This document shows positions 16,200 to 24,911 of a DNA stretch of 64,000 nt, piece after piece. A model generated the notes under the pieces. The model saw only the letters and a list, made by a program, of their open reading frames with translations, searched no databases and had not been told where the DNA came from. Source of the stretch: Paenalcaligenes sp052103955 (GTDB lineage Bacteria > Pseudomonadota > Gammaproteobacteria > Burkholderiales > Burkholderiaceae_B). Position numbers and translations under genes: made by a program. Location of the stretch: positions 1 through 64,000 of the forward strand of contig JBQELO010000014.1 of the NCBI GenBank assembly GCA_052103955.1, in the 5' to 3' direction. Each line of letters opens with the position of its first letter. The stretch's first letter is position 1.

Positions 16200-19076
16200 A
16201 TGTCATCATCGCAACTAGAATTGCTGTCCACGTCCTATCTTTTTGGTAGTAACGCTGCCTACGTAGAAGATTTGTACGAGATTTATCTGGACAACCCCAC
16301 TGCGGTGCCTGGTGAGTGGCGTGATTATTTCGACCAGTTGCAGCATTTGCCTGCTACTGATGGTCGAGAAAACACCCGCGACCAAGCGCATGCACCAATC
16401 GTAGAGTCTTTTGCTCAGCGTGCTAAAGCCAATGCTTTGGCTTCCCGTATTCCTTCAGTGGACTTAATTGTTGCCGCTAAACAGGTATCGGTACAGTCGC
16501 TGATTGCCGCTTATCGCTCTTTGGGCGTAAGGCTGGCTATGCTGGATCCTCTGAAACGCTCCGAACGAGCTAGTTTTGTTGAGCTGGATCCTGCGTTTTA
16601 TGGTTTGACCGAAGCTGATTTAGATCAGGTTTACTCGGCCACCAATACATACTTCACCACCAATGTGACCATGACGTTGCGCGATTTGCTTAAAGCATTG
16701 CGTGACACCTATTGTCAGTCTATTGGTGCTGAGTTCATGCACATTTCCGACCCAGTAGCCAAACGTTGGATACAAGAGCGTCTGGAATCCGTGCATGGCG
16801 CATTCGAATTTAATACAGACGAAAAACGCAACATTCTGCAGCAGCTGACTGAAGCAGAAGGTTTAGAGCGTTTCTTGCACACTAAATACGTTGGTCAAAA
16901 ACGCTTCTCGCTAGAGGGTGGTGAAAGCTTCATCGCCTCTATGGACGAAGTGGTTAACCACGCTGGTGATAACGGCATTCAGGAAATCGTAGTGGGTATG
17001 GCTCACCGCGGTAGGCTGAACATGCTGGTGAACATCATGGGCAAAATGCCAGGTGATTTGTTCGCTGAGTTTGAAGGTCGTTACGCTGAAGGTTTGACCG
17101 ACGGTGACGTGAAATACCACAACGGTTTTTCTAGCGATTTGTCCACACGTGGTGGCCCAATCCACCTGTCTTTGGCCTTTAACCCATCCCACTTGGAAAT
17201 CGTAAACCCAGTGGTTGAGGGTAGCACTCGTGCTCGCCAAGACCGTCGTGGCGATGCAACTGGCGAACAAGTATTGCCAGTGCTAGTACACGGTGATGCG
17301 GCGTTTGCTGGTCAAGGTGTAGTGATGGAAACGCTGAACCTGGCCCAAACTCGTGGTTACGGTACAGGCGGCACGCTGCACATCGTTATTAATAACCAGA
17401 TTGGTTTCACCACCTCCGATCCGCGCGATGCGCGTTCTACACTGTACTGTACAGATGTAGTGAAAATGATCGAAGCGCCAGTGTTCCACGTAAACGGTGA
17501 TGATCCAGAAGCTGTGGTATTTGCTACCCGCTTGGCATTGGATTACCGCAAACAGTTCCGCCACGATGTAGTGGTTGATATTGTGTGTTTCCGTAAGTTG
17601 GGCCACAACGAACAAGATACACCAGCACTGACTCAGCCGCTGATGTACAAGAGCATTGCGAAGCACCCAGGTACACGTAAGTTGTACGCTGAGAAACTGG
17701 TAGCCCAGAACGTGCTGACCGATGAAGAAACCGATGAAATGGTGAAAGCCTACCGTCAACTGATGGAAGACGGTAAACGTACTGTTGAGCCTGTACTGAC
17801 AGACTACAAAAACAAGTACTCCACCGACTGGTCTCCGTTCTTGAGCGCCAAATGGACAGATCAAGCTGATACAGGTCTTCCACTGGCAGAATTGAAACGT
17901 CTGGGCGAGCGCATTACTGAAGTGCCTGAAGGCTTCACGGTACACTCTCTGGTTAACCGTTTGCTGAACGACCGTCGTGCGATGGCTCGTGGTGAGCAAA
18001 ACGTAGACTGGGGTATGGGTGAGCACTTGGCGTTTGCCTCGTTGGTTAACACCGGCTATGCGGTTCGTATTACAGGTCAAGATTCCGGCCGTGGTACGTT
18101 TAGCCACCGTCATTCCGTATGGCACGATCAAAAGCGTGAACGTTGGGATGATGGCAGCTACATTCCGCTGCAAAATATCTCCGAAAACCAAGCTTCTTTC
18201 TTGGTGATTGACTCCGTACTGTCCGAAGAGGCTGTATTGGCGTTTGAATATGGTTACGCGTCAGCAGAACCTAATATTCTGACTATCTGGGAAGCGCAGT
18301 TTGGTGACTTCGTGAACGGTGCCCAAGTGGTAATCGATCAGTTCATCAGCTCCGGCGAAGCAAAATGGGGCCGTCATTGCGGTTTGACCATGATGCTGCC
18401 ACACGGCTACGAAGGCCAAGGTCCAGAGCACTCCTCTGCACGTATTGAGCGCTTCTTGCAGTCATGTGCTGATAACAATATTCAAGTGGTTCAACCCACT
18501 ACTGGCGCGCAGATTTTCCACGTACTGCGTCGTCAGATGATTCGTCCTTTCCGTAAACCGCTGGTGCTGTTTACGCCTAAGTCCTTGCTGCGTAACAAAG
18601 CAGCAACTTCGCCATTGAGTGATTTGTCTGAAGGCAGCAAATTCCAACCTATCATTGCCGAAGTAAACGAGGACATCAAATCCGCAGACGTAACGCGTGT
18701 ATTGGTGTGTTCGGGTAAGGTGTACTACGACTTGGTTGCAGAGCGTGAAACGCTGCAACGCGGTGATGTAGCTGTTGTTCGTGTTGAACAGCTATACCCG
18801 TTTGCACATAAATCTTTCCAAGCGGTTGTGCAGCAGTACCCCAACCTGAAGGAAGTGGTTTGGGTGCAAGATGAACCACAGAACCAAGGTGCTTGGTTCT
18901 ACGTGCAGCATCACCTGATTGAAAATATGGCTGAAGGTCAGAAGTTGAGCTATGCAGGTCGTCCCGCATCAGCCTCGCCTGCAGTGGGTTACTTGGCTAA
19001 ACACCAAGAACAACATAAAGCGTTGCTTGAGCAAGCTTTCTCACCACGAATCAAGGGCTTCTCGCTGGTTAAATAA
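16200..19076 (+). CDS. odhA: 2-oxoglutarate dehydrogenase E1 component
   Basis: Thiamine-diphosphate decarboxylase subunit of the 2-oxoglutarate dehydrogenase complex (also called sucA), 958 residues. The E1o N-terminal subunit-binding tail is YVEDLYEIYLDNPTAVPGEWR. GMAHRGRLNMLVN follows, then the ThDP/Mg motif region GDAAFAGQGVVMETLNL...INNQIGFTT, and C-terminal transketolase segments such as HGYEGQGPEHSSARIERFLQ. I chose the ATG at 16200 with AGGTGAA seven bases upstream; a GTG at 16188 would add four residues. First gene of odhA-odhB-lpd. Confidence 0.96.
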   Translation: MSSSQLELLSTSYLFGSNAAYVEDLYEIYLDNPTAVPGEWRDYFDQLQHLPATDGRENTRDQAHAPIVESFAQRAKANALASRIPSVDLIVAAKQVSVQSLIAAYRSLGVRLAMLDPLKRSERASFVELDPAFYGLTEADLDQVYSATNTYFTTNVTMTLRDLLKALRDTYCQSIGAEFMHISDPVAKRWIQERLESVHGAFEFNTDEKRNILQQLTEAEGLERFLHTKYVGQKRFSLEGGESFIASMDEVVNHAGDNGIQEIVVGMAHRGRLNMLVNIMGKMPGDLFAEFEGRYAEGLTDGDVKYHNGFSSDLSTRGGPIHLSLAFNPSHLEIVNPVVEGSTRARQDRRGDATGEQVLPVLVHGDAAFAGQGVVMETLNLAQTRGYGTGGTLHIVINNQIGFTTSDPRDARSTLYCTDVVKMIEAPVFHVNGDDPEAVVFATRLALDYRKQFRHDVVVDIVCFRKLGHNEQDTPALTQPLMYKSIAKHPGTRKLYAEKLVAQNVLTDEETDEMVKAYRQLMEDGKRTVEPVLTDYKNKYSTDWSPFLSAKWTDQADTGLPLAELKRLGERITEVPEGFTVHSLVNRLLNDRRAMARGEQNVDWGMGEHLAFASLVNTGYAVRITGQDSGRGTFSHRHSVWHDQKRERWDDGSYIPLQNISENQASFLVIDSVLSEEAVLAFEYGYASAEPNILTIWEAQFGDFVNGAQVVIDQFISSGEAKWGRHCGLTMMLPHGYEGQGPEHSSARIERFLQSCADNNIQVVQPTTGAQIFHVLRRQMIRPFRKPLVLFTPKSLLRNKAATSPLSDLSEGSKFQPIIAEVNEDIKSADVTRVLVCSGKVYYDLVAERETLQRGDVAVVRVEQLYPFAHKSFQAVVQQYPNLKEVVWVQDEPQNQGAWFYVQHHLIENMAEGQKLSYAGRPASASPAVGYLAKHQEQHKALLEQAFSPRIKGFSLVK

Positions 19077-19123
19077 GCGGGACCACTTTTAGCAAATACA
19101 CACATTTACGGAAAGAAAATATT

Positions 19124-20323
19124 ATGTCTATTATCGAAGTTGTAGTTCCTCAGCTGTCTGAGTCCGTTTCTGAAGCTTCCTTGCTTGAATGGAAAAAACA
19201 ACCAGGTGAAGCCGTTAGTGCTGACGAAATCCTGATCGACGTTGAAACTGACAAAGTGGTGTTGGAAGTTCCAGCACCTGCTGCTGGTGTATTGGTTGAA
19301 ATCGTTAAAGGTGACGGTTCTACTGTATACGCTGGTGAAGTATTGGCGCGTATCGATACAGCTGCTACAGCCGCTGCTGCGCCTAAAGCTGAAGCTGCTC
19401 CAGCACCCGCTGCTGCTGCCGCACCCGCAGAAAAATCCACAACTATTGCTGCTGCTTCCCCAGCCGCAGCCAAAATCCTGGCTGAAAAAGGTCTGGAAGT
19501 TGAGAATGTTGCAGGTTCCGGTCGTGGTGGTCGCGTCACTAAAGAAGACGCTGTAAACGCACAAGCTGGCAGCACACAGAAAGCGGCTGCTCCTGCTGCG
19601 CCTATCGGTGTATCGTTGGATGGTCGTCCAGAACAGCGCGTACCGATGAGCCGTCTGCGTGCTCGTGTGGCTGAGCGTCTGCTGCAATCCCAACAAGAAA
19701 ACGCCATCCTGACCACGTTCAACGAAGTGAACATGCAAGCAGTGATGGATCTGCGTAAACAGTACAAAGACGTGTTCGAGAAAGAGCACGGCGTGAAACT
19801 GGGCTTCACTTCTTTCTTCGTGAAAGCAGCTGTTGCAGCGCTGAAAAAATTCCCCATCGTGAACGCTTCTGTTGATGGCAAAGACATCATTTACCACGGT
19901 TACTTCGATATCGGTATCGCTGTAGGTAGCCCACGTGGTTTGGTAGTGCCAATTCTGCGTAACGCAGACCAACTGAGCATCGCTGAAATCGAACAGCAAA
20001 TCGCTGACTTCGGCGTACGTGCACGTGATGGCAAACTGACTCTGGAAGAGTTGACTGGTGGTACCTTCTCCATCTCCAACGGTGGTGTATTTGGTTCCAT
20101 GCTGTCCACACCAATCATCAACCCACCTCAGTCCGCTATTTTGGGTATACACGCGACTAAAGAGCGTGCAGTTGTTGAGAATGGCCAGATCGTTATCCGT
20201 CCAATGAACTACCTGGCAATGTCTTATGACCACCGTATCATTGATGGCCGCGAAGCTGTTTTGGCGTTGGTCACAATGAAAGAAGCGCTGGAAGATCCAC
20301 AGCGTTTGTTGCTGGATATTTAA
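19124..20323 (+). CDS. odhB: Dihydrolipoyl succinyltransferase E2
   Basis: Core of the 2-oxoglutarate dehydrogenase complex (sucB), 399 residues. The lipoyl domain is at about 1-76 with the lipoylated Lys44 in ETDKVVLEV. It is followed by an Ala/Pro-rich linker (about 80-108), the E3/E1-binding domain (about 112-146, GSGRGGRVTKED), a second linker, and the catalytic domain with His370 and Asp374 in SYDHRIIDG. The linker is built from Ala-Pro-Glu repeats, as is typical. It lies 47 bases after odhA, in the same operon. Confidence 0.96.
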   Translation: MSIIEVVVPQLSESVSEASLLEWKKQPGEAVSADEILIDVETDKVVLEVPAPAAGVLVEIVKGDGSTVYAGEVLARIDTAATAAAAPKAEAAPAPAAAAAPAEKSTTIAAASPAAAKILAEKGLEVENVAGSGRGGRVTKEDAVNAQAGSTQKAAAPAAPIGVSLDGRPEQRVPMSRLRARVAERLLQSQQENAILTTFNEVNMQAVMDLRKQYKDVFEKEHGVKLGFTSFFVKAAVAALKKFPIVNASVDGKDIIYHGYFDIGIAVGSPRGLVVPILRNADQLSIAEIEQQIADFGVRARDGKLTLEELTGGTFSISNGGVFGSMLSTPIINPPQSAILGIHATKERAVVENGQIVIRPMNYLAMSYDHRIIDGREAVLALVTMKEALEDPQRLLLDI

Positions 20324-20358
20324 TCTAGCATCAGGTCTTTGATCATGTTTTAATGGTT

Positions 20359-20390
20359 CGGCCAGATGCGCATCGTATCTGGCCGGTCTT
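20359..20390 (+). terminator. Intercistronic hairpin between odhB and lpd
   Basis: Nine-base stem CGGCCAGAT (20359-20367) / ATCTGGCCG (20377-20385) with a nine-base loop, followed by GTCTTATTTTC. The T-tract is broken, so this is probably a leaky terminator or an mRNA-stabilising hairpin that lowers lpd expression relative to odhAB rather than ending the operon. Confidence 0.5.
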
Positions 20391-20485
20391 ATTTTCAGTG
20401 CAGTGCTTCCCTGTGAAGAGCTCCAGTCCTGTTTGTGTATACAAGGGCTACTGTTGAGCTGCACGAAAAAGCTAAAGGTAAGAAA

Positions 20486-21919
20486 ATGGCAAAACAATTT
20501 GATGTAGTAGTGATTGGTGCTGGCCCTGGTGGATACATTGCAGCGATCCGTGCAGCCCAGTTGGGTATGTCGGTAGCATGTGTGGATGCGTGGAGCGATG
20601 CCAATGGCAAAGCAGCCCCTGGCGGCACATGCACGAACGTTGGTTGTATTCCTTCCAAAGCGTTGTTGCAGTCTTCCGAACACTACGAACAAGCCGGCAC
20701 ACACTTTGCCGAGCACGGTATCGAAGTAAAAGGCTTGGGCCTGAAACTGGATACACTTTTGGGTCGTAAAGACACCGTAGTTACTCAAAACAACCAAGGT
20801 ATTTTGTACCTGTTCAAAAAGAACAAAGTTAGCTTCTTCCACGGTAAAGCGGTATTTAACGCCAAAGTGGATGCTGGCTGGTCGGTTAAAGTTGAAGGTA
20901 AAGATGCTGAAGAACTGATTGCTAAACACGTTGTTGTGGCTACAGGCTCTTCTGCACGTCAGTTCCCTGATCTGCCTTTCGATGAAGAAAAAATCGTGTC
21001 TAACGATGGCGCGTTGCGTTTCTCGTCTGTACCTAAAAAACTGGGCGTTATTGGCGCTGGTGTAATTGGTCTGGAATTGGGTAGCGTATGGCGTCGTTTG
21101 GGTGCTGAAGTCACTATCTTGGAAGGTGCAACTGACTTCCTGGCAGCGGCTGACCGTGATGTGGCTAAAGAAGCCCTGAAAGCGCTGACCAAACAAGGCT
21201 TGAACATCCAAATGGGTGCAAAAGTTAAAGGCGTAGACGGCAAAGGCAAAGGCAAAGGCGTAGAAGTTAGCTACGAAGACGCTTCTGGCGCTGAGCAATC
21301 CCTGAAAGTAGACCGTTTGATCGTGTCTATTGGCCGAGTGCCTAATACTGAAGGTTTGGGAGCAGAAACCATTGGCCTGAAACTGGACGAGCGTGGCTTT
21401 GTAGTCGTTGATGACGACTGCCTGACCAACCTGCCTAACGTATGGGCTGTAGGTGACGTGGTACGTGGCCCTATGTTGGCACACAAAGCGGAAGAAGAAG
21501 GTGTAGCGGTTGCCGAGCGTATCGCTGGTCAGCATCCTCACGTGAACTTCGACACAGTGCCTTGGGTTATTTACACTTCCCCAGAAATCTCTTGGGTAGG
21601 TAAGTCTGAGCAGCAACTGAAAAAAGAAGGCCGTGATTTCCGTGCGGGTAGTTTCCCATTCATGGCTAACGGCCGTGCGCGTGCTTTGGGTGACACAACT
21701 GGTTTCGTGAAAGTATTGGCTGATGCGAAAACAGACGAAGTTTTGGGCGTACACATCGTAGGTCCTATGGCTTCTGAGTTGATTGCTGAAGCGGTAACTA
21801 TCATGGAATTCCGTGGCGCGTCTGAAGACATCGCTCGTATTTGCCATGCGCACCCAACACTGTCCGAAGCGCTGAAAGAAGCTGCTTTGGCGGTAGACAA
21901 ACGTGCATTGAACTTCTAA
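20486..21919 (+). CDS. lpd: Dihydrolipoyl dehydrogenase (E3)
   Basis: FAD-dependent disulfide oxidoreductase that reoxidises the lipoyl groups of 2-oxoacid dehydrogenases, 477 residues. The FAD fold GAGPGGY is at 11-17. The redox disulfide is Cys49/Cys54 in GGTCTNVGCIPSK, the NAD fold is GAGVIGLELGS, and the C-terminal active-site dyad is HAHPTLSEA. I chose the ATG at 20486 with AAAGGTAAG upstream, because the frame's earlier ATG at 20435 would add 17 residues unlike the family. Third gene of the odh operon, followed by a strong terminator. Confidence 0.95.
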   Translation: MAKQFDVVVIGAGPGGYIAAIRAAQLGMSVACVDAWSDANGKAAPGGTCTNVGCIPSKALLQSSEHYEQAGTHFAEHGIEVKGLGLKLDTLLGRKDTVVTQNNQGILYLFKKNKVSFFHGKAVFNAKVDAGWSVKVEGKDAEELIAKHVVVATGSSARQFPDLPFDEEKIVSNDGALRFSSVPKKLGVIGAGVIGLELGSVWRRLGAEVTILEGATDFLAAADRDVAKEALKALTKQGLNIQMGAKVKGVDGKGKGKGVEVSYEDASGAEQSLKVDRLIVSIGRVPNTEGLGAETIGLKLDERGFVVVDDDCLTNLPNVWAVGDVVRGPMLAHKAEEEGVAVAERIAGQHPHVNFDTVPWVIYTSPEISWVGKSEQQLKKEGRDFRAGSFPFMANGRARALGDTTGFVKVLADAKTDEVLGVHIVGPMASELIAEAVTIMEFRGASEDIARICHAHPTLSEALKEAALAVDKRALNF

Positions 21920-21936
21920 GTTAAGTACGGTGCAGT

Positions 21937-21964
21937 AAAAAGCAGGCCTAGGCCTGCTTTTTTT
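21937..21964. terminator. Terminator of odhA-odhB-lpd
   Basis: Palindrome AGCAGGCC-TA-GGCCTGCT (21941-21958) flanked by an A run and T7, so it can end transcription from either side. It starts 18 bases after the lpd stop. Confidence 0.88.
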
Positions 21965-22088
21965 ATGGTCATAATGTCTAGCCTACACGGCATGCTGTGT
22001 ACGTTGCTTGCGACGTTATGCTTCTTAGACCAGACCCGTGGTAGTTAAGGGTTTATACTGGTCGTTTTACTGTTTTTACCCCATTTAC

Positions 22089-23180
22089 ATGTCTGTTCGT
22101 CAATATTACAAGGATGCTCTGGCAGAGCGTGGTTACGAGGCTGATGTCGCCCAATTGGCGGGTATAGATCGTTTGCAACGCTTTTCCGATGAACTTCAGG
22201 CTTATGAGCGCAGTCAGCGTTCATTGATGAAGCGCTGGTTTTCCAAAGAAGCTCCACCCGAAGGCGTGTACCTGTGGGGTGGGGTAGGGCGTGGTAAGAG
22301 CTTTTTAATGGATGCGTTTTATCGCAGCGTGCCCATAGAGCGCAAAACCCGCCTGCACTTTCACGAATTTATGCGTAGCGTGCATCAGCAGTTAAATAAT
22401 TTCAAAGGCCAAGCTGACCCTCTAGAGGCGGTCGCGCAGGTGATTGCTGATCGCTACCGGTTGATTTGTTTTGATGAGTTTCATGTGTCAGACATTGCTG
22501 ATGCCATGATTTTGTATAAGCTCTTACTGGGGTTGTATGAACGTGGTGTGTGCTTTGTGATGACCTCAAACTATCCACCCGATAATTTGTACCCCGACGG
22601 GTTGCACCGTGACCGTATCTTGCCGGCTATTGCACTGATTAAAAGCCGCATGAGCGTTCTAACCATCGATACAGGGGTAGACTACCGTCGCCGTTCGTTA
22701 GAGCAAGTGAAAGCGTATTTCACCCCTTTAAACGACGACAGCCGTGCGCATTTGCAGTCGGTCTTCGATAAGCTGTCTGATACGGCACCAATGGAACCCA
22801 CCATTGAAATTGAAAATCGTACCTTGCCGATGGTGGCTCGCAGTGGTAGTGTGGCGTGGTTTGGTTTTGATGTATTGTGCGAAGGGCCGCGCTCACAAAA
22901 TGACTACTTGGATTTGGTTAGCCGTTTCCAAACTGTGATTTTATCGGATGTGCCCCGTATGACGGTGCGTGATGCATCGGCAGCACGACGCTTTACTTGG
23001 TTGGTGGACGTGCTATACGACCACCAAGTCAAACTGATTATCTCGGCAGAATGTGAGCCAGATGAGCTCTATGTGGAAGGCCCTATGGCGTCTGAGTTCC
23101 ACCGTACGGTCTCACGTCTGGTAGAAATGCAGTCTAAAGAGTATCTGGAGTCCGAGCGCCGCAGCGCTGTGACCCTCTAA
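22089..23180 (+). CDS. zapE: Cell division ATPase ZapE (AFG1 family)
   Basis: AFG1-like P-loop ATPase that associates with the Z-ring in proteobacteria, 363 residues. Walker A is GGVGRGKS at 64-71, and Walker B is ICFDEFHV near 128-135. The typical FVMTSNYPPDNLYPDGL sensor region follows. I chose the ATG at 22089 (MSVRQYYKDAL), because the earlier GTG at 22038 would add a hydrophobic tail not expected in the family. Downstream of the odh terminator, so it has its own promoter. Confidence 0.93.
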   Translation: MSVRQYYKDALAERGYEADVAQLAGIDRLQRFSDELQAYERSQRSLMKRWFSKEAPPEGVYLWGGVGRGKSFLMDAFYRSVPIERKTRLHFHEFMRSVHQQLNNFKGQADPLEAVAQVIADRYRLICFDEFHVSDIADAMILYKLLLGLYERGVCFVMTSNYPPDNLYPDGLHRDRILPAIALIKSRMSVLTIDTGVDYRRRSLEQVKAYFTPLNDDSRAHLQSVFDKLSDTAPMEPTIEIENRTLPMVARSGSVAWFGFDVLCEGPRSQNDYLDLVSRFQTVILSDVPRMTVRDASAARRFTWLVDVLYDHQVKLIISAECEPDELYVEGPMASEFHRTVSRLVEMQSKEYLESERRSAVTL

Positions 23181-23211
23181 TTTACTAATTGTTTTTAAAA
23201 GTCTTGATCTG

Positions 23212-24531
23212 ATGAGCACACGTATACTTACAGGCATCACGACGTCGGGTATCCCTCACTTGGGAAATTATGCTGGCGCTATCCAACCCGCGATTCAAAT
23301 GAGTCGCCAAACGGGTAACGACGCCTTCTTTTTTATGGCCGACTACCACGCATTAGTGAAATGCGATGATCCAGAACGAGTTGCTCGTTCGCGCCAAGCG
23401 TTGGCTGCAACGTGGCTGGCTGCAGGTCTGGATACTGATAAAGCAACGTTCTATCGTCAATCAGACATCCCAGAAATTCCTGAGCTGAACTGGATACTAA
23501 GCTGTGTCACATCTAAGGGTTTGATGAATCGTGCGCACGCTTACAAAGCGGCGCAAGATCAGAATGCTGCTAAAGGCATAGAGCTGGATGATGGCGTGAG
23601 CATGGGGTTGTACTGCTACCCCGTATTGATGTCTGCCGATATTCTGATTTTTAACGCCAACAAAGTACCCGTAGGTCGTGACCAAGTACAGCACTTGGAA
23701 ATGGCGCGTGATATCGCTCAGCGTTTCAACCACATGTACGGTGAAACCTTTGTGTTGCCCGAGGTACAGATTGCAGAAAACGTAGCCATCTTGCCCGGCT
23801 TGGATGGTCGTAAGATGTCCAAGAGCTATGACAACACAATCCCACTGTTTGAAAGCTCTGAAGCAGAACTGAAAGCAGCGATTATGCGCATCGTGACAGA
23901 CTCCCGTCAGCCGGGTGAGCCTAAAGATGCTGAAGCCTCAATGATCTTCCAGATCTATAAAGGCTTTGCTAGCGATGCTCAAACGGTAGCGTTGAAAGCT
24001 GAATTGGAACGAGGCATGGGTTGGGGCGATGCGAAAAATGCCTTGTTCACGTTGCTCAATGATCACTTGGCTCCTATGCGTGACCATTATCAAGATCTGT
24101 TGTCACGCCCAGATGACATCGAAGATATTTTGTTGGCTGGTGCGGCTAAAGCACGTCAATACACTGAGCCTTTGATGGAGAAAGTGCGTGATGCGGTAGG
24201 GTTGCGTAAAGCCAAACGCGTTGCGGTATCGGCGCCTGCCGAGAAAAAAGCAGCTCGTAAAGGTCGCTTTGTAAGCTTCCGCGAAGAAGAGGGCTTCCGC
24301 TTCCGTTTATTGGATGCGGCGGGTACAGAGTTGTTGGTATCCGAGGTATTTGCTGATCCACGTCAGGCTGGTATGGCACAGAAAGCCCTTGCTGCACTGA
24401 ACAGCCGTAACCAGTTTGAAGTGGCCGGTGATGAGGCGTTAGTGGTGGTAGAGGGCGCTAAAGTTGCTAGCTTGCCTGCTGCTGAGCTGGATGCTTTGCT
24501 GGAAACGTTGGAAGGGATGCGGGCGGAGTAA
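23212..24531 (+). CDS. trpS: Tryptophanyl-tRNA synthetase with C-terminal extra domain
   Basis: Charges tRNA-Trp. 439 residues, about 100 longer than the usual bacterial enzyme. The class I signatures are the HIGH-type PHLGN at 15-19 and KMSKS at 201-205. Residues 1-340 are the synthetase. After a basic linker (KAKRVAVSAPAEKKAARK), residues about 350-410 (FRFRLLDAAGTELLVSEVF) look like a DUF1508/YegP-type beta domain; that resemblance is from memory only. It lies 31 bases after zapE, so the two may be co-transcribed, and it is followed by a terminator. Confidence 0.95.
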   Translation: MSTRILTGITTSGIPHLGNYAGAIQPAIQMSRQTGNDAFFFMADYHALVKCDDPERVARSRQALAATWLAAGLDTDKATFYRQSDIPEIPELNWILSCVTSKGLMNRAHAYKAAQDQNAAKGIELDDGVSMGLYCYPVLMSADILIFNANKVPVGRDQVQHLEMARDIAQRFNHMYGETFVLPEVQIAENVAILPGLDGRKMSKSYDNTIPLFESSEAELKAAIMRIVTDSRQPGEPKDAEASMIFQIYKGFASDAQTVALKAELERGMGWGDAKNALFTLLNDHLAPMRDHYQDLLSRPDDIEDILLAGAAKARQYTEPLMEKVRDAVGLRKAKRVAVSAPAEKKAARKGRFVSFREEEGFRFRLLDAAGTELLVSEVFADPRQAGMAQKALAALNSRNQFEVAGDEALVVVEGAKVASLPAAELDALLETLEGMRAE

Positions 24532-24563
24532 GCGCTGCTGTCCGGTTTCTGTGTGGTAAGAAT

Positions 24564-24591
24564 GGCTCCTAGAAATAGGGGCCGTTTTTTT
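24564..24591 (+). terminator. trpS intrinsic terminator
   Basis: Stem GGCTCCTA (24564-24571) / TAGGGGCC (24576-24583) with one G-U pair and a GAAA loop, followed by G and T7. It is nearly the reverse complement of the tex terminator 280 bases away. Confidence 0.88.
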
Positions 24592-24860
24592 GTGAATGGC
24601 GGTGTTCATTGCACGTAGGGAAGAGAAAGCAAGTCGAGTCTGTTGTTGACGATGAATGCTGTATCCATCGCACGCGCTGGGGAGCTGCAGAAGAATTTTT
24701 TGTGATTTGAGACACCAAATCAAAAAATACTTTCGCAGCCTTAGGCTACAGCAGACAGTGGTCAGTAAGTGGGCTTTTTCTCTCGGAGCATGCTCTCCTC
24801 GAAGAAATCAGTTGTTAAATGACTTGCTACCTATTTTCAATAGCTAGACTTACTAGCAAT
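24592..24860. other. Noncoding segment between two facing terminators
   Basis: About 270 bases between the trpS and tex terminators with no credible gene. It contains an imperfect inverted repeat, ATTTTTTGTGATTTG near 24695 against CAAATCAAAAAAT ending near 24728, and a perfect 10-base palindrome GAGCATGCTC (24786-24795). Neither strand has a recognisable RNA. I see no promoter for a transcript. Confidence 0.5.
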
Positions 24861-24890
24861 AAAAAACGGCCCCTAAAATAGGAGCCGTTT
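24861..24890 (-). terminator. tex intrinsic terminator
   Basis: Stem CGGCCCCTA (24867-24875) / TAGGAGCCG (24879-24887), followed on the minus strand by T6 (A run 24861-24866). It starts 22 bases after the tex stop. Confidence 0.88.
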
Positions 24891-24911
24891 TCATACCCAA
24901 CTTAACGCGAA

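Noticed and set aside
17283..18191. Open antisense frame of about 300 codons within odhA
   Set aside because: Same artefact; no domain, no ribosome-binding site, and the region is conserved E1o sequence on the sense strand.
19106..21853. Very long open antisense frame (about 915 codons) opposite odhB and lpd
   Set aside because: The sense strand encodes two clearly functional proteins with intact motifs. The antisense product has no recognisable domain and is rich in His/Phe/Thr/Cys as expected from reversed codon usage, so it is a codon-bias artefact.
24592..24860. Possible small RNA (such as 6S RNA) in the trpS-tex gap
   Set aside because: The segment lies between two facing terminators, no promoter was recognised, and it does not show the 6S bubble/stem sequence features I know.
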